A stretch of DNA of 64,000 nt from Poriferisodalis sp965214215 (GCF_965214215.1 NZ_CBDCBD010000003.1:2480001-2544000), one strand, 5' to 3'; positions 51,622 through 60,925 are shown, counted from the first letter of the stretch. Made by a program: numbers and translations. Notes: generated from the letters alone by a model not told the origin.

Positions 51622-52779
51622 GTGCTGTATGTGACGATCTACGCAACGCAGTTCTTCGTCACAGCCTCGCTCGGCGTCGTCTTCGCCTATCTGGCGGACC
51701 TCCAGGACCGTTACGGCCTCAGCCACCTAGAACTCGGCATCGTCGCCGCTGCCGGATTCGCGGCCGGGTTGGCGTCGCAATTGCTGCTTTCGCCCCTGGT
51801 GGACCGTGGCCACCATCGCGCCGTCGCATGGATCTCAGTGCTGTCCGCGGTGGCGGGCTCGTTCGGATTCGTGTTCGCAACCGCCGCATGGTCGCTGACC
51901 GCGAGCCGGGCGCTGGCAGGCGTCAGTTTCGGGTTATTCGGGCTGGTCGCCCGAAAGGCCCTGATCGGGCGTGACATCACTGGCAGCGGCACCAAGGTGG
52001 GCGGTTTGCTGTCGTGTGCGGTGGCAGGGTTCATCAGCGGTCCTGCGATCGGCGCTGCGCTGAGCGGGATCTCCTTCGAAGCCCCGTTCCTGCTCACCGG
52101 AGCGCTGATGGCGGTGCTGGGCCCCTTCGCAGCGGTGCTGATCGCGAGATCGTCGATCGCTGCGGTGCCCGTGGACTACTCCGATCTCGGAGACTTGCTC
52201 CGGCGCCCACGGGTGCAGGCGGCCATCTTCGTGCACGTAGGTGTCTGGGGGCTGATCGGAGTCTTCGACGCAACCGTGGACAGGTACCTGACCGATGTCG
52301 GGCTCTCGTCGAACCAGTTGGCGATCGGCCTGCTCATTATCGGAGTCCCGCTCATATTGCTGCCGCCGTATACGGGAGCGCTCGCAGAGCGCCTTGGAGG
52401 TGGGCGGGTCGCTGTTCCCGCGCTCCTGCTGTTCGCGCCTGCGGTGGTGCTGTACGGATGGATAGGCGGCCTGGCGAGCTTCATTGTGATCGGAGTGATG
52501 GAAGCCGTCGGCGAGTCCTACAGCGTGATGGGCGCCCAGGTGCTGGTGCTCGAGGCCACCGGCGTCGAACGGGCCGCGATCGGAGGCGGAGTGCTCGAGG
52601 CAATCGGGCTGGCAGTCGCAGGTGCGGCCGCACTCGCCGGCCCGCCGCTGTACGGCCAGATCGGCTCGCGGTGGCTCTTCGGCGGCTGGGGTCTGGTCTG
52701 CTTCGCGCTCGCTGGCGCAGCGGCATTGAGATTGAAAGCAGCGAAAATTCCCCCAAAGGGAACGACACTGGCGCACTAA
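51622..52779 (+). CDS. Major facilitator superfamily transporter
   Basis: About 385 residues from GTG 51622 with around 11-12 hydrophobic segments, including FFVTASLGVVFAYLADL, an MFS loop-2/3-like LVDRGHHRAVAWISV, and a C-terminal SRWLFGGWGLVCFALAG. No antiporter signature clearly favours drug export over metabolite uptake. The frame upstream of 51622 is low-complexity shadow. It is followed after 10 bases by comEA and may share its transcript. Substrate unknown. Confidence 0.82.
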   Translation: MLYVTIYATQFFVTASLGVVFAYLADLQDRYGLSHLELGIVAAAGFAAGLASQLLLSPLVDRGHHRAVAWISVLSAVAGSFGFVFATAAWSLTASRALAGVSFGLFGLVARKALIGRDITGSGTKVGGLLSCAVAGFISGPAIGAALSGISFEAPFLLTGALMAVLGPFAAVLIARSSIAAVPVDYSDLGDLLRRPRVQAAIFVHVGVWGLIGVFDATVDRYLTDVGLSSNQLAIGLLIIGVPLILLPPYTGALAERLGGGRVAVPALLLFAPAVVLYGWIGGLASFIVIGVMEAVGESYSVMGAQVLVLEATGVERAAIGGGVLEAIGLAVAGAAALAGPPLYGQIGSRWLFGGWGLVCFALAGAAALRLKAAKIPPKGTTLAH

Positions 52780-52789
52780 GTTCGCAGAC

Positions 52790-53434
52790 ATGCGGGCGCC
52801 GGACGCTGAGCGCTCAACAGACTGGCGTTCGGTAGCCACGGAGGCAGCCGGTTTCGCGCGGCGCGTCGGCGCAGTGCCCGTCCTCGTGCTGCTCGGCGTC
52901 GTCGGAGCGCTTGTTTCCGCAGGGTTCCTTGCGGGGGTCCGCCACGGCACGCCTGCGCCCATCGAGCTGCCGTTCGCGGCGGGCGAGGCGCCGCCGCCGG
53001 TCGCAACCACCGAGCCGTCGCTCTTGCAGGTACACCTCGCCGGCGCCGTCCGCCAGCCAGGGCTGTACCAGGTCGCCGCCAGCTATCGCGTCGGTGACCT
53101 CATCGACGCTGCCGGCGGCCTAGGGGCCGGCGCAGACCGCGCCGCAGTCAACCTCGCTGAACGGCTGCGTGACGGGCAGCAGATCTATGTGCCGGTGGTG
53201 GGCGAGCAACCCGCCGGCCCGACCCCGGGCGCGCTCGGGGGCGGCCAGATCGACGTCAACACGGCGACGGCGGCGCAACTCACCGAGCTTCCGGGCATCG
53301 GCCCGTCCTTGGCGGCGGCGATCGTCGCCTTCAGGTCCGAGCATGGGCCGTTTGCGACGCTCGACGCACTCGAGCAGGTGCCCGGGATCGGGCCATCCAA
53401 ACTGTCCCAGCTGCGGTCCCATGCGACAGTCTGA
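52790..53434 (+). CDS. comEA: Competence protein ComEA (DNA receptor)
   Basis: A 214-residue membrane-anchored protein. One hydrophobic segment (VLVLLGVVGALVSAGFLAGV, ~32-51) leaves the rest outside. It then has a SLBB-like beta domain (VHLAGAVRQPGLYQV, GDLIDAAGGL) and a helix-hairpin-helix DNA-binding end: DVNTATAAQLTELPGIGPSLAAAIVAFR and LEQVPGIGPSKLSQL. In transformable bacteria ComEA captures double-stranded DNA and hands it to ComEC; in many actinobacteria the pair persists without proven competence. Its 3' end overlaps comEC by 14 bases. Confidence 0.92.
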   Translation: MRAPDAERSTDWRSVATEAAGFARRVGAVPVLVLLGVVGALVSAGFLAGVRHGTPAPIELPFAAGEAPPPVATTEPSLLQVHLAGAVRQPGLYQVAASYRVGDLIDAAGGLGAGADRAAVNLAERLRDGQQIYVPVVGEQPAGPTPGALGGGQIDVNTATAAQLTELPGIGPSLAAAIVAFRSEHGPFATLDALEQVPGIGPSKLSQLRSHATV

Positions 53435-55286
53435 GCCGCTCGGTGCGACCCGTTCGCCGCCGTGTGCTGCACCCCGCCGTTATCGGGGTCTCAGCACCGT
53501 GGCCGACCGGTGGATCATTGCGGGGGCCGTCGCCGCCGCAGCCGGCGCGCTGTGGGCGCCCCCGGTGGCGTGGTGGTGGGGCATCGTGGCGGGAACCGTC
53601 GGGATTGCGAGCCGTGCGCGGGCACTCATTCCGGCCGGCCTGCTGGTGCTTGCAGCCGCTGCCATGGGAGCCCAGCTCACGGAGTTGAACGCGGCTACCG
53701 GAGGGAGCTTCGACGGCGAGGTACTCGTGGTCGGCGATGCGCGGTGGCGTTCCGGTGCCCTGGTCGTGCCGTTCCGTGCAGCGCTCGATGGCTCCGAGCA
53801 TCGCTGGGAGGGTTGGGCTCGGGGACCCGCCGCATGGAAGCTGGAAGACGCTGCCATGGGGGAGCGCTGGCGCCTGAACGTGACGGCGGAGCGAGCTGAG
53901 CCGGGCGAGCGGCCCTTCCTGTGGCCCAGACATCTCGTCGGGACGGCCCAGATCCACACGGCGCACCGTCTCGCTGGCGGTGCGGTGCCGTTCCGTGTCG
54001 CCAATTCGCTGCGGAACCTCGTCGAGACGTCGGGCAAATCGCTGTCGCCGCGGGACGCGGCGCTGCTCGCTGGCTTCGTGTACGGCGACGATCGGGGGCA
54101 GCTGCCCGAAGTGGTGCACGACTTCCGGGCGACGTCGCTCACTCACCTGCTCGCTGTGTCCGGTTCGAACGTGGCGTTCGTGCTGCTGTTGTTCGCGCCG
54201 TTGCTGGCCCGGCTGCGCCTCGGCGCCCGGCTCGGCGCCGTCGCTGTACTGCTCGCCCAGTTCGCCGTCCTGACCAGGGGCGAGCCCTCGGTGCTGCGGG
54301 CATGCGTGCTCGCCACGCTCGCCGTCGGCGCGCACGCCGTGGGCCGGCGCGCCTCGGCGCCGCGGCTGCTCGCGCTCGCGGTCATCGTGCTGCTGCTCGT
54401 CGATCCTCTGCTGGTCCGATCCGTCGGCTTCCAGCTGTCTGTCGCCGCGACTGCTGCCATCGTGATCGGCGCCCGCCCCCTCGCCAGCCTGCTGTGGGGT
54501 CCGCCTTGGCTGCGCCTGGCGCTTGCGGCGACGCTGAGCGCTCAGGTAGGAGTGCTGCCGGTGCAGCTTGCTGTGTTCGGCTCGCTGCCGCTCGTGAGCA
54601 TCCCCGCCAACGTCCTTGCGGGACCGGTCGCAGGCCCGGCCATGGTCTGGGGCCTCGTCGCCGGATTGGCGGGCGGCGTCTCCGGCGACGCCGTGGCATC
54701 GATGTTGCATCTGCCGACAAAGCTGATGATGGGCTGGGTCGCGGGTGTGGCGCAATGGGGGGCGTCGGCGGGTTGGCCTCACATCGAGGCGGCTGAAGTC
54801 GGCCCGGCGATAGCAGTTGTCGGAATGTGCGCGGCCGGTGCATTCGTGCTGCGCAATCTTCCGGTCGCGTCTCGTGGCTTGGCCGTCACCGCAGCCGCCT
54901 TCGGGATCTGGCTGGTGGCCGGCACGCACCGCCCGCCGCTGCCGGGGGGACCCCAGATCTCGGTGCACAGCAGCGATCCCGTCGTCGTGGTCGTGGATCG
55001 TCCGGATCCGGCCCGGGCGCTGGGCCAGCTCGCCGCCGCGGGAATCGATCGCATCGACGTGCTCGTAGCACGCTCAGCCAGTCGTGCCGGGCGTGAGGCC
55101 GTGCGGGCTCTCGACACCCGCCACGACATAGCGCACGTCCTCGCACCCGCGGGCCTCGGAGGCGCCATCCCCTATGAGAGTGTGACCGAGCCTGTCGCCG
55201 TCGCGGGGCTCACGGTCGAGCCCGCTGCGGGGCGCCTGGCTGTCTCGGTGGAACTAGCGTCGGACGGGTGGCGGCAAGAACCGTGA
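53421..55286 (+). CDS. comEC: ComEC/Rec2-type DNA-uptake channel, C-terminus without lactamase motif
   Basis: About 621 residues from ATG 53421. The ComEC core has ~10 helices, including SLTHLLAVSGSNVAFVLLLFAPL (the HLLAVSG motif of the Competence domain) and QLSVAATAAIVIG. The DUF4131-like N-terminal soluble part is present (GGSFDGEVLVVGDARWR). The C-terminal ~110 residues keep the metallo-beta-lactamase position but carry no HxHxDH metal motif, so the usual hydrolase part is lost or degenerate. Part of the comEA-comEC-holA block. Confidence 0.9.
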   Translation: MRQSEPLGATRSPPCAAPRRYRGLSTVADRWIIAGAVAAAAGALWAPPVAWWWGIVAGTVGIASRARALIPAGLLVLAAAAMGAQLTELNAATGGSFDGEVLVVGDARWRSGALVVPFRAALDGSEHRWEGWARGPAAWKLEDAAMGERWRLNVTAERAEPGERPFLWPRHLVGTAQIHTAHRLAGGAVPFRVANSLRNLVETSGKSLSPRDAALLAGFVYGDDRGQLPEVVHDFRATSLTHLLAVSGSNVAFVLLLFAPLLARLRLGARLGAVAVLLAQFAVLTRGEPSVLRACVLATLAVGAHAVGRRASAPRLLALAVIVLLLVDPLLVRSVGFQLSVAATAAIVIGARPLASLLWGPPWLRLALAATLSAQVGVLPVQLAVFGSLPLVSIPANVLAGPVAGPAMVWGLVAGLAGGVSGDAVASMLHLPTKLMMGWVAGVAQWGASAGWPHIEAAEVGPAIAVVGMCAAGAFVLRNLPVASRGLAVTAAAFGIWLVAGTHRPPLPGGPQISVHSSDPVVVVVDRPDPARALGQLAAAGIDRIDVLVARSASRAGREAVRALDTRHDIAHVLAPAGLGGAIPYESVTEPVAVAGLTVEPAAGRLAVSVELASDGWRQEP

Positions 55287-55332
55287 GCCCGGTGGAATAC
55301 AGGCCGGCCGCCGCTGCGGGAGCACGGCGCTG

Positions 55333-56304
55333 ATGGCCGGCGGAACCGTGAGGCTCATCAGCGGCAGCGACGAGATTCTCTCGGCCGAAGCCGTGAGAAG
55401 TGCCGTCGCTGGCTTCGTCGGCGATGCCGCGCGGGCCGACGTGGTCGACGAGTACTCAGGCGATGAGTACACCCTCAACGATGTGGCCATCGCTGCATCG
55501 ACGCCGCCGATGCTGGCCACCCACCGGGTGGTCGTGGCCCGGGGGCTCAGCCGCTTTGGCGCAGCCGAGCTCGTCCCGCTGATCGCCTGGTTGGATGATC
55601 CCTGCCCCACGACCGACCTCGTGCTCGAGTGGGACTCAGGCCGCGTGCCGCGCCCGCTCGTCGAAGCCGTCGAGGCCACGGGGGGCCAACGGGTCGCCTC
55701 AGATGTGCCCGGCGGGGCACGCAATCGCCGGACATGGCTCGAAGAGCGTTTAGCGGAGGCACCAGTGCAGCTCGACGTTCGAGCCCGCGCGGCCATCTCG
55801 GAGCATCTCGGCAACGAACTGGGCCGGCTCGGAGCAGTGCTCGAGACGCTGGAGGCCGTCTTCGGCAAAGGCGCCCGGCTTGATGCGGACGACGCGCTGC
55901 CATATCTCGGTGCCGAGGGCGATGTCCCTCCGTGGGAGCTGACCGATGCGATCGACCGTGGCAACGTCGGTGCGACCCTCGCCGTGCTTCAGCGCATGTG
56001 GGGCGCAGGCCGGCATCCCTTGGTGGTCACGGCGACGGTCTCGAACCACATCACCCGCATGGCTCGCCTCGACGGCGCTAATGCGGCGAACGAGAAGGAA
56101 GCCGCTGCGGTTCTCGGCCTGCGGGGTTCCACCTTTCCGGCCCGCAAGGCGCTCGACGCCTGCCGACGGCGCGGCAGCGACGGCATTGCGCGAGCCATCG
56201 AGCAGCTCGCCGCGGCAGACGTGGACATGCGCGGCAGATCCGGACTCGACGCCCGGTGTGTCGCTGAGATCCTCTGCGCTCGGCTCGCCGCCAGCGCCCG
56301 CTGA
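55333..56304 (+). CDS. holA: DNA polymerase III delta subunit
   Basis: A 323-residue HolA-type clamp-loader subunit with the N-terminal LISGSDEILSAEAVRSAV-type start and the C-terminal AIEQLAAADVDMRGRSGLDARCVAEILCARLA helix that is typical of delta. No Walker motif is expected in delta. Position between comEC and rpsT is the conserved actinobacterial arrangement and supports the call more than sequence alone. It converges on rpsT. Confidence 0.85.
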   Translation: MAGGTVRLISGSDEILSAEAVRSAVAGFVGDAARADVVDEYSGDEYTLNDVAIAASTPPMLATHRVVVARGLSRFGAAELVPLIAWLDDPCPTTDLVLEWDSGRVPRPLVEAVEATGGQRVASDVPGGARNRRTWLEERLAEAPVQLDVRARAAISEHLGNELGRLGAVLETLEAVFGKGARLDADDALPYLGAEGDVPPWELTDAIDRGNVGATLAVLQRMWGAGRHPLVVTATVSNHITRMARLDGANAANEKEAAAVLGLRGSTFPARKALDACRRRGSDGIARAIEQLAAADVDMRGRSGLDARCVAEILCARLAASAR

Positions 56305-56364
56305 TTGCTGGCCCAGAGCCAGCAGCCCAAACCCCCCAGCAGCCCAGACCCGGCCGATCAGGCG

Positions 56365-56628
56365 CTAGGCGCCGCTGGCCTGCATCGAGCGGGAGATGAG
56401 TCGGGACTTGCGCCGGCCTGCCTCGTTGCGGTGGATGACGCCCTTGGCGGCGGCCTTGTCGAGGCGCTTTTGCACAGCACGGATCAGCTCATCGGTGGGC
56501 TCGCCCGCCAGCGCAGCAGCCTGGACCGCCTTCTCGCGGGTTCGCAGCTCTGAGCGAATCGCGCGGTTACGGACTCGGCGTACCTCGTTCTGGCGATTGC
56601 GCTTGATCTGGCTCTTGATGTTTGCCAC
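56365..56628 (-). CDS. rpsT: 30S ribosomal protein S20
   Basis: An 87-residue, strongly basic helical protein. The start is GTG 56628 (ANIKSQIKRNRQNEVRRVRNRAIRS), the conserved S20 N-terminus; the long open frame upstream is the shadow of lepA. C-terminus AAAKGVIHRNEAGRRKSRLISR is also characteristic. It binds 16S rRNA. It is divergent from lepA with 54 bases between starts, so their promoters share that gap. Confidence 0.95.
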   Translation of the reverse strand: MANIKSQIKRNRQNEVRRVRNRAIRSELRTREKAVQAAALAGEPTDELIRAVQKRLDKAAAKGVIHRNEAGRRKSRLISRSMQASGA

Positions 56629-56682
56629 GAAAGCGTGCTCTCCGTCTCGAAACCGGCTCCGGAGGGTACCGTGCGGCCTGCG

Positions 56683-58524
56683 ATGCCCCAAGTGCCCCCT
56701 GCGGCTGAGATCCCCAACGGCGGTGCCAGAACCGGATCGACCAGCGCTGCTTCCATTCGGAACTTCTCGATCATCGCCCACATCGACCACGGGAAATCGA
56801 CGCTGTCGGATCGGATCCTGGAGTTGACGGGCGCCGTCGAGGAGCGTTCGATGCGCGCCCAGTACCTCGACTCGATGGAACTCGAGCGCGAGCGAGGCAT
56901 CACCATCAAGGCCCAGAACGTCCGCGTGAGCTGGCGGGGCCACACGCTCCATCTCATCGACACACCGGGACACGTTGACTTTGGCTACGAGGTCAGCCGG
57001 TCGCTTGCGGCCTGCGAAGGCGTGGTGTTGCTCGTCGATGCAGCACAGGGAATCGAGGCGCAGACGCTGGCCAACTGCTATCTGGCCCTGGAGTCGGATC
57101 TCACCATCGTGCCAGTGCTCAACAAGATCGATCTCCCCGCCGCCGATCCGGACCTGTATGCATCGGAGATCGAACGCGTTTTGGGCATCGACGCGGGGGA
57201 GGTCCTGGCGATCTCCGCCAAGACCGGCGAGGGCGTGGAGGCGCTGCTCGATGCAATCACCGAACGGGTCCCCCCGCCGAACGGCGACCCCGATGCCCCG
57301 CTGCAGGCGCTGATCTTCGATTCCCACTTCGACCAATACCGGGGCGTCGTGTCGTCGATCCGCGTCATGAACGGTCGGTTGTGTGCAGGAGACCGGCTGC
57401 GCTTCATGCATGCCGGCGGCCAACATCTGTCCGAGGAGGTCGGGCTGCGCCTGCCCGCTGTGACGCCGACCGACGAGCTGGGTCCCGGCGAGGTCGGCTA
57501 CCTCATCGCGGGCATCAAGGACGTGGCACGGGCGCGCTCAGGCGAGACAGTGACCTCCGCTGCGGCACCGGCGGATGTACCGCTGGCCGGCTACGACGAC
57601 CCCAAGCCGATGGTCTTTTGCGGTCTGTATCCCGTTGACGGCGACGAGTACCCCGACCTGCGCGACGCGCTGGCGAAGCTGAGGCTCAACGACGCATCGG
57701 TGACCTTCGAGCCCGAGACCTCCGGTGCGTTGGGCTTCGGGTTCCGGTGCGGTTTCTTGGGCCTGTTGCACATGGAGATCGTGCGTGAACGGCTCGAGCG
57801 CGAGTTCGGGCTCTCGCTCATCGCGACGGCGCCGTCGGTGGCCTACCGGGTACGGACCGACGACGATCAGGAGGTCGAGGTCGACAACCCGTCAGACCTG
57901 CCGCCTGCCGGCCAGATCGGCGAGATTGCGGAACCGATGCTCAATGTGTCCGTGCTGACGCCGAGCGCCTACACCGGTGCCGTCATGGATCTGTGCCAGT
58001 CGCGCCGAGGCTCGATGACCTCCATGGACTACCTGTCGCCTGAACGCGTCGAACTGCGCTATGAGGTGCCGCTGGCCGAGGTGGTGACCGATTTCTTCGA
58101 CCAGCTCAAGAGCCGCACGCAGGGATACGCGAGTCTCGACTACGACCATGCGGGCTATCGCGCTGAGCGCCTGGTGCGCGTCGACATATTGCTCAACGGC
58201 GAATCCGTCGATGCGTTCTCGGCGATCCGTCATCGCGACAGCGCGTACCCCTACGGCAAGGCCATCACGGCGAAACTGGCCGAACTCATCCCGCGCCAGC
58301 TCTTCGACGTGCCGATCCAGGCCGCCATCGGTGGGCGCATCATCGCCCGTGAGACGGTCAAGGCCAAGCGCAAGGACGTGCTGTCCAAGTGCTATGGCGG
58401 CGACATCACCCGCAAGCGCAAGCTGCTTGAGCGCCAGAAGGAAGGCAAGAAGCGGATGAAGGCCATCGGGCGCGTCGAGGTGCCCAACGAGGCCTTCGTC
58501 TCGGCACTGCGCCTCGACCAGTGA
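56683..58524 (+). CDS. lepA: Elongation factor 4 (LepA), ribosome back-translocase
   Basis: 613 residues from ATG 56683 (an upstream in-frame start at 56635 is unlikely). G1 is IIAHIDHGKSTLSDR, G2 RGITIK, G3 DTPGHVDF, G4 NKIDLP and G5 SAKTG. The C-terminal LepA domain has RRGSMTSMDYLSPERVELRYEVPLAEVV and ends KKRMKAIGRVEVPNEAF. It acts on stalled ribosomes or in 30S assembly. Downstream is hairpin repeat copy 3, ten bases after the stop. Confidence 0.96.
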   Translation: MPQVPPAAEIPNGGARTGSTSAASIRNFSIIAHIDHGKSTLSDRILELTGAVEERSMRAQYLDSMELERERGITIKAQNVRVSWRGHTLHLIDTPGHVDFGYEVSRSLAACEGVVLLVDAAQGIEAQTLANCYLALESDLTIVPVLNKIDLPAADPDLYASEIERVLGIDAGEVLAISAKTGEGVEALLDAITERVPPPNGDPDAPLQALIFDSHFDQYRGVVSSIRVMNGRLCAGDRLRFMHAGGQHLSEEVGLRLPAVTPTDELGPGEVGYLIAGIKDVARARSGETVTSAAAPADVPLAGYDDPKPMVFCGLYPVDGDEYPDLRDALAKLRLNDASVTFEPETSGALGFGFRCGFLGLLHMEIVRERLEREFGLSLIATAPSVAYRVRTDDDQEVEVDNPSDLPPAGQIGEIAEPMLNVSVLTPSAYTGAVMDLCQSRRGSMTSMDYLSPERVELRYEVPLAEVVTDFFDQLKSRTQGYASLDYDHAGYRAERLVRVDILLNGESVDAFSAIRHRDSAYPYGKAITAKLAELIPRQLFDVPIQAAIGGRIIARETVKAKRKDVLSKCYGGDITRKRKLLERQKEGKKRMKAIGRVEVPNEAFVSALRLDQ

Positions 58525-58533
58525 GTTACGCCC

Positions 58534-58612
58534 GCTGCGGAGGCGGCAGGGCCCTCTGCTCCCGCGATCCAGCAGGTCGCAACGTCGCAGAGTTCCCTGC
58601 CGCCTCCGCTGC
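58534..58612 (-). repeat. Dispersed hairpin repeat, copy 3
   Basis: Inverted copy of the element between lepA and hrcA, both on the plus strand. Outer arms GCTGCGGAGGCGGCAGGG and CCCTGCCGCCTCCGCTGC form about 18 pairs with one mismatch; inner stem CTCTGC/GCAGAG; apical stem GCGACC/GGaTCGC. The core is identical in sequence to copy 1 apart from stem-flanking bases, which makes it the best-folded of the three. Confidence 0.88.
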
Positions 58613-58693
58613 TCTTCCCCCTGTTTGACGACGGGGTCGTCGGTAGCATCGGGCTATTGCGGGTACGGCCTTCGGAGGAGCGGCAAGGGAGCG

Positions 58694-59749
58694 ATGGACG
58701 AGCGCAGAGCCACAGTGCTGCAGGCGGTAGTCGAGAACTTCATTGAGAGCGCGCAGCCAGTCGGATCGGCCGCGGTGCTCGACATGACCCGCCTCGATGT
58801 GTCGCCTGCGACCGTCCGCAATGATCTCGCAGCGCTCGAGGCAGGCGGCTACCTGATGCAGCCGCACACCAGCGCCGGACGTGTGCCGACTGAAGCGGGC
58901 TACCGCTACTTCGTGGACGGCCTCGGACCGGGTTCGCTGGATAACACGGGGGTCCGACAGGTGCGGGCGTTCTTCGCCCATGCCCAAGGGCAGCTCGAGG
59001 AACTGCTGTCCGACACCAGCCGGCTGCTGTCGGACCTGACCGAGTACGCGGCCATGGTCGTCGCCCCCCGGCACGATCGGGACAGCATCCGATCGGCCCA
59101 GCTGGTGGACCTCGGAGGCGGTCGGCTGCTGGTGGTACTGGTGATGTCGTCGGGCGTCGTGGAGCGCACCTACGTCGACGTGTACAACAACCGCGAACTC
59201 GCAGATGCGGCCCAGGGGCCCGCCGCAGGGGCGGCCTCCGCGATCCTGGCCGAGGCGCTCGTGGGGCGCACCCGGTCACAGCCGCCGCCGGTGCCTGAGA
59301 CCGGCGATGCCGCAACCGATGCACTCGTGGCCGCGGCACTCGGGGCGCTGGCCGACGACCAGCCGCACCCCAGCGAGCTCTACGTGGGCGGGACGGCCAA
59401 GATGACCGAGCAGTTCGAAGCGGTGTCATCGCTCCGTTCGGTCCTGTCGGTTCTGGAAGAACAGCTGATGGTCGTCACGCTGCTGCGCAGCCTCGTGGAT
59501 CGTGGGCTGAGCGTGGCCATCGGGTCCGAGACCGGGATGAAACCACTCGCGGAATGCTCGGTAGTCGTCGCACCCTACGAAGTCGACGGCCGCACGGTCG
59601 GCAGCGTCGGATTGCTGGGCCCGACGCGGATGGACTACTCCAAGGCGCTCGCGGCAGTGCACGCAGTGAGTCGGCGACTGTCAGCCTCGCTCGGAGACGG
59701 TGACGGCGCGCACGTTCTGGCCGGCATGTCGCGATCGACCCCGCAGTAG
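58694..59749 (+). CDS. hrcA: Heat-inducible transcription repressor HrcA
   Basis: 351 residues from ATG 58694, with AAGGGAG ahead. The winged-helix N-terminus DERRATVLQAVVENFIESAQPVGS, SPATVRNDLAALEAGGYLMQPHTSAGRVPTEAGYRYFVD is highly characteristic, followed by the HrcA dimerisation domain (GLSVAIGSETGMKPLAECSVVVAPY). It represses chaperone genes by binding CIRCE. No CIRCE-like inverted repeat is visible in this window, so targets such as groEL lie elsewhere. It is followed 11 bases later by dnaJ. Confidence 0.95.
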   Translation: MDERRATVLQAVVENFIESAQPVGSAAVLDMTRLDVSPATVRNDLAALEAGGYLMQPHTSAGRVPTEAGYRYFVDGLGPGSLDNTGVRQVRAFFAHAQGQLEELLSDTSRLLSDLTEYAAMVVAPRHDRDSIRSAQLVDLGGGRLLVVLVMSSGVVERTYVDVYNNRELADAAQGPAAGAASAILAEALVGRTRSQPPPVPETGDAATDALVAAALGALADDQPHPSELYVGGTAKMTEQFEAVSSLRSVLSVLEEQLMVVTLLRSLVDRGLSVAIGSETGMKPLAECSVVVAPYEVDGRTVGSVGLLGPTRMDYSKALAAVHAVSRRLSASLGDGDGAHVLAGMSRSTPQ

Positions 59750-59760
59750 ACCCGACACCG

Positions 59761-60924
59761 ATGCCCGCCGACTATTACGAGCTGCTCGGCGTGAGCAGCG
59801 ACGTCACCGAGAACGATCTCAAGCGTGCGTACCGGCGCAAAGCCCGTGAGCACCACCCAGATGCGAACCCCGGTGACGCCGGCGCTGAGGCTCGTTTCAA
59901 GGAGATCAGCGAGGCCTATGCCGTGCTGGCCGACCCGGAGGCACGAGCCAGGTACGACCGCTTCGGCCATGAGGGCCTGCGCGGCGGGATGGGCGGCCCG
60001 GCGTTCGACTTCGACCTCAGCGACATCTTCGAGTCATTCTTCGGCGGCAATCCGTTCGGCGGTGGCCGCTCCCGCCGCCGGTCGGGACCGCCGCGGGGCG
60101 ACGACCACGAGACCGTCGTCGACCTCGATTTTGACGAGGCGGTCTTCGGGGTCGACCGGCCGATCGAGGTACGAGTACTGGTGTCGTGCGCCGATTGCGA
60201 TGGCTCAGGCGCGGCCGAGGGCACATCGCCGACGATATGCAGCGCGTGCGAGGGATTGGGACAAGTCCGCCAGGTGCGTCAGAGCCTCCTGGGCCAGATG
60301 GTCACCGCTGCGCCATGCGCCCGCTGCCGCGGGATCGGCGAGGAGATCGCCGACCCGTGCCGGTCGTGCCGGGGCGAAGGTCGCCAGCCCGAGCAGGTGT
60401 CGCTGGTTGTGCGGGTGCCGCCCGGCGTCGATTCGGGCGCCACGCTCCGGCTGGGCGGCCGTGGATCGGCGGGGCCGCGCGGCGGGCCTGCGGGCGACCT
60501 GTACGTCCACTTGCGTGTCGCCGAATCCGACGTCTTCGTCCGCCAAGGCGACAGCCTGGTGGCGGAGCTGCCAGTGACGATGCTGCAAGCAGCCCTCGGC
60601 GCGAGCGTGCCGTTCAATACGTTGGACGGACTGCAGGAACTCGTGGTGAAGGCGGGCACCCAACCGAACGACACGATTCGCTTGAGCGGGCTCGGCGTGC
60701 CACGAGCCAACGGGCGCGGTCGCGGCGACTTGCACGTTGTGGTGCGCGTGGACATACCCAAGAAGCTCTCGAAATCCGAAGCGGCAAAGCTTCGGGAAGT
60801 CGCGAGCGAACGAGGCGAGCAGGTGGAAGGCGGCACCGCCCCCAACCGCGCTGAGGGGAGTCGCGATGACCTCGACGGTCAGGAGTCGCCGCAGCGTCGT
60901 CGGAAACGGCGCCAGAGGCAGTGA
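59761..60924 (+). CDS. dnaJ: Chaperone protein DnaJ
   Basis: A 387-residue type I DnaJ. J domain with HPD at 32-34, Gly/Phe-rich part (about 75-105, GGMGGPAFDFDLSDIFESFFGGNPFGGG), four zinc motifs (CADCDGSG, CSACEGLG, CARCRGIG, CRSCRGEG) and a C-terminal substrate domain (VPFNTLDGLQELVV). It stimulates DnaK ATPase. The C-terminus is basic and Arg-rich. One base separates it from the HTH gene. The hrcA-dnaJ pair is typical in actinobacteria. Confidence 0.96.
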   Translation: MPADYYELLGVSSDVTENDLKRAYRRKAREHHPDANPGDAGAEARFKEISEAYAVLADPEARARYDRFGHEGLRGGMGGPAFDFDLSDIFESFFGGNPFGGGRSRRRSGPPRGDDHETVVDLDFDEAVFGVDRPIEVRVLVSCADCDGSGAAEGTSPTICSACEGLGQVRQVRQSLLGQMVTAAPCARCRGIGEEIADPCRSCRGEGRQPEQVSLVVRVPPGVDSGATLRLGGRGSAGPRGGPAGDLYVHLRVAESDVFVRQGDSLVAELPVTMLQAALGASVPFNTLDGLQELVVKAGTQPNDTIRLSGLGVPRANGRGRGDLHVVVRVDIPKKLSKSEAAKLREVASERGEQVEGGTAPNRAEGSRDDLDGQESPQRRRKRRQRQ

Positions 60925-60925
60925 G

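Noticed and set aside
7303..58612. Short conserved peptides read from the dispersed repeats (CDVATCWIAGAEG)
   Set aside because: They arise only because the same hairpin DNA is read in shadow frames; the element is intergenic and there is no consistent start or stop.
58625..58693. CIRCE operator upstream of hrcA
   Set aside because: No TTAGCACTC-N9-GAGTGCTAA-like inverted repeat is present.
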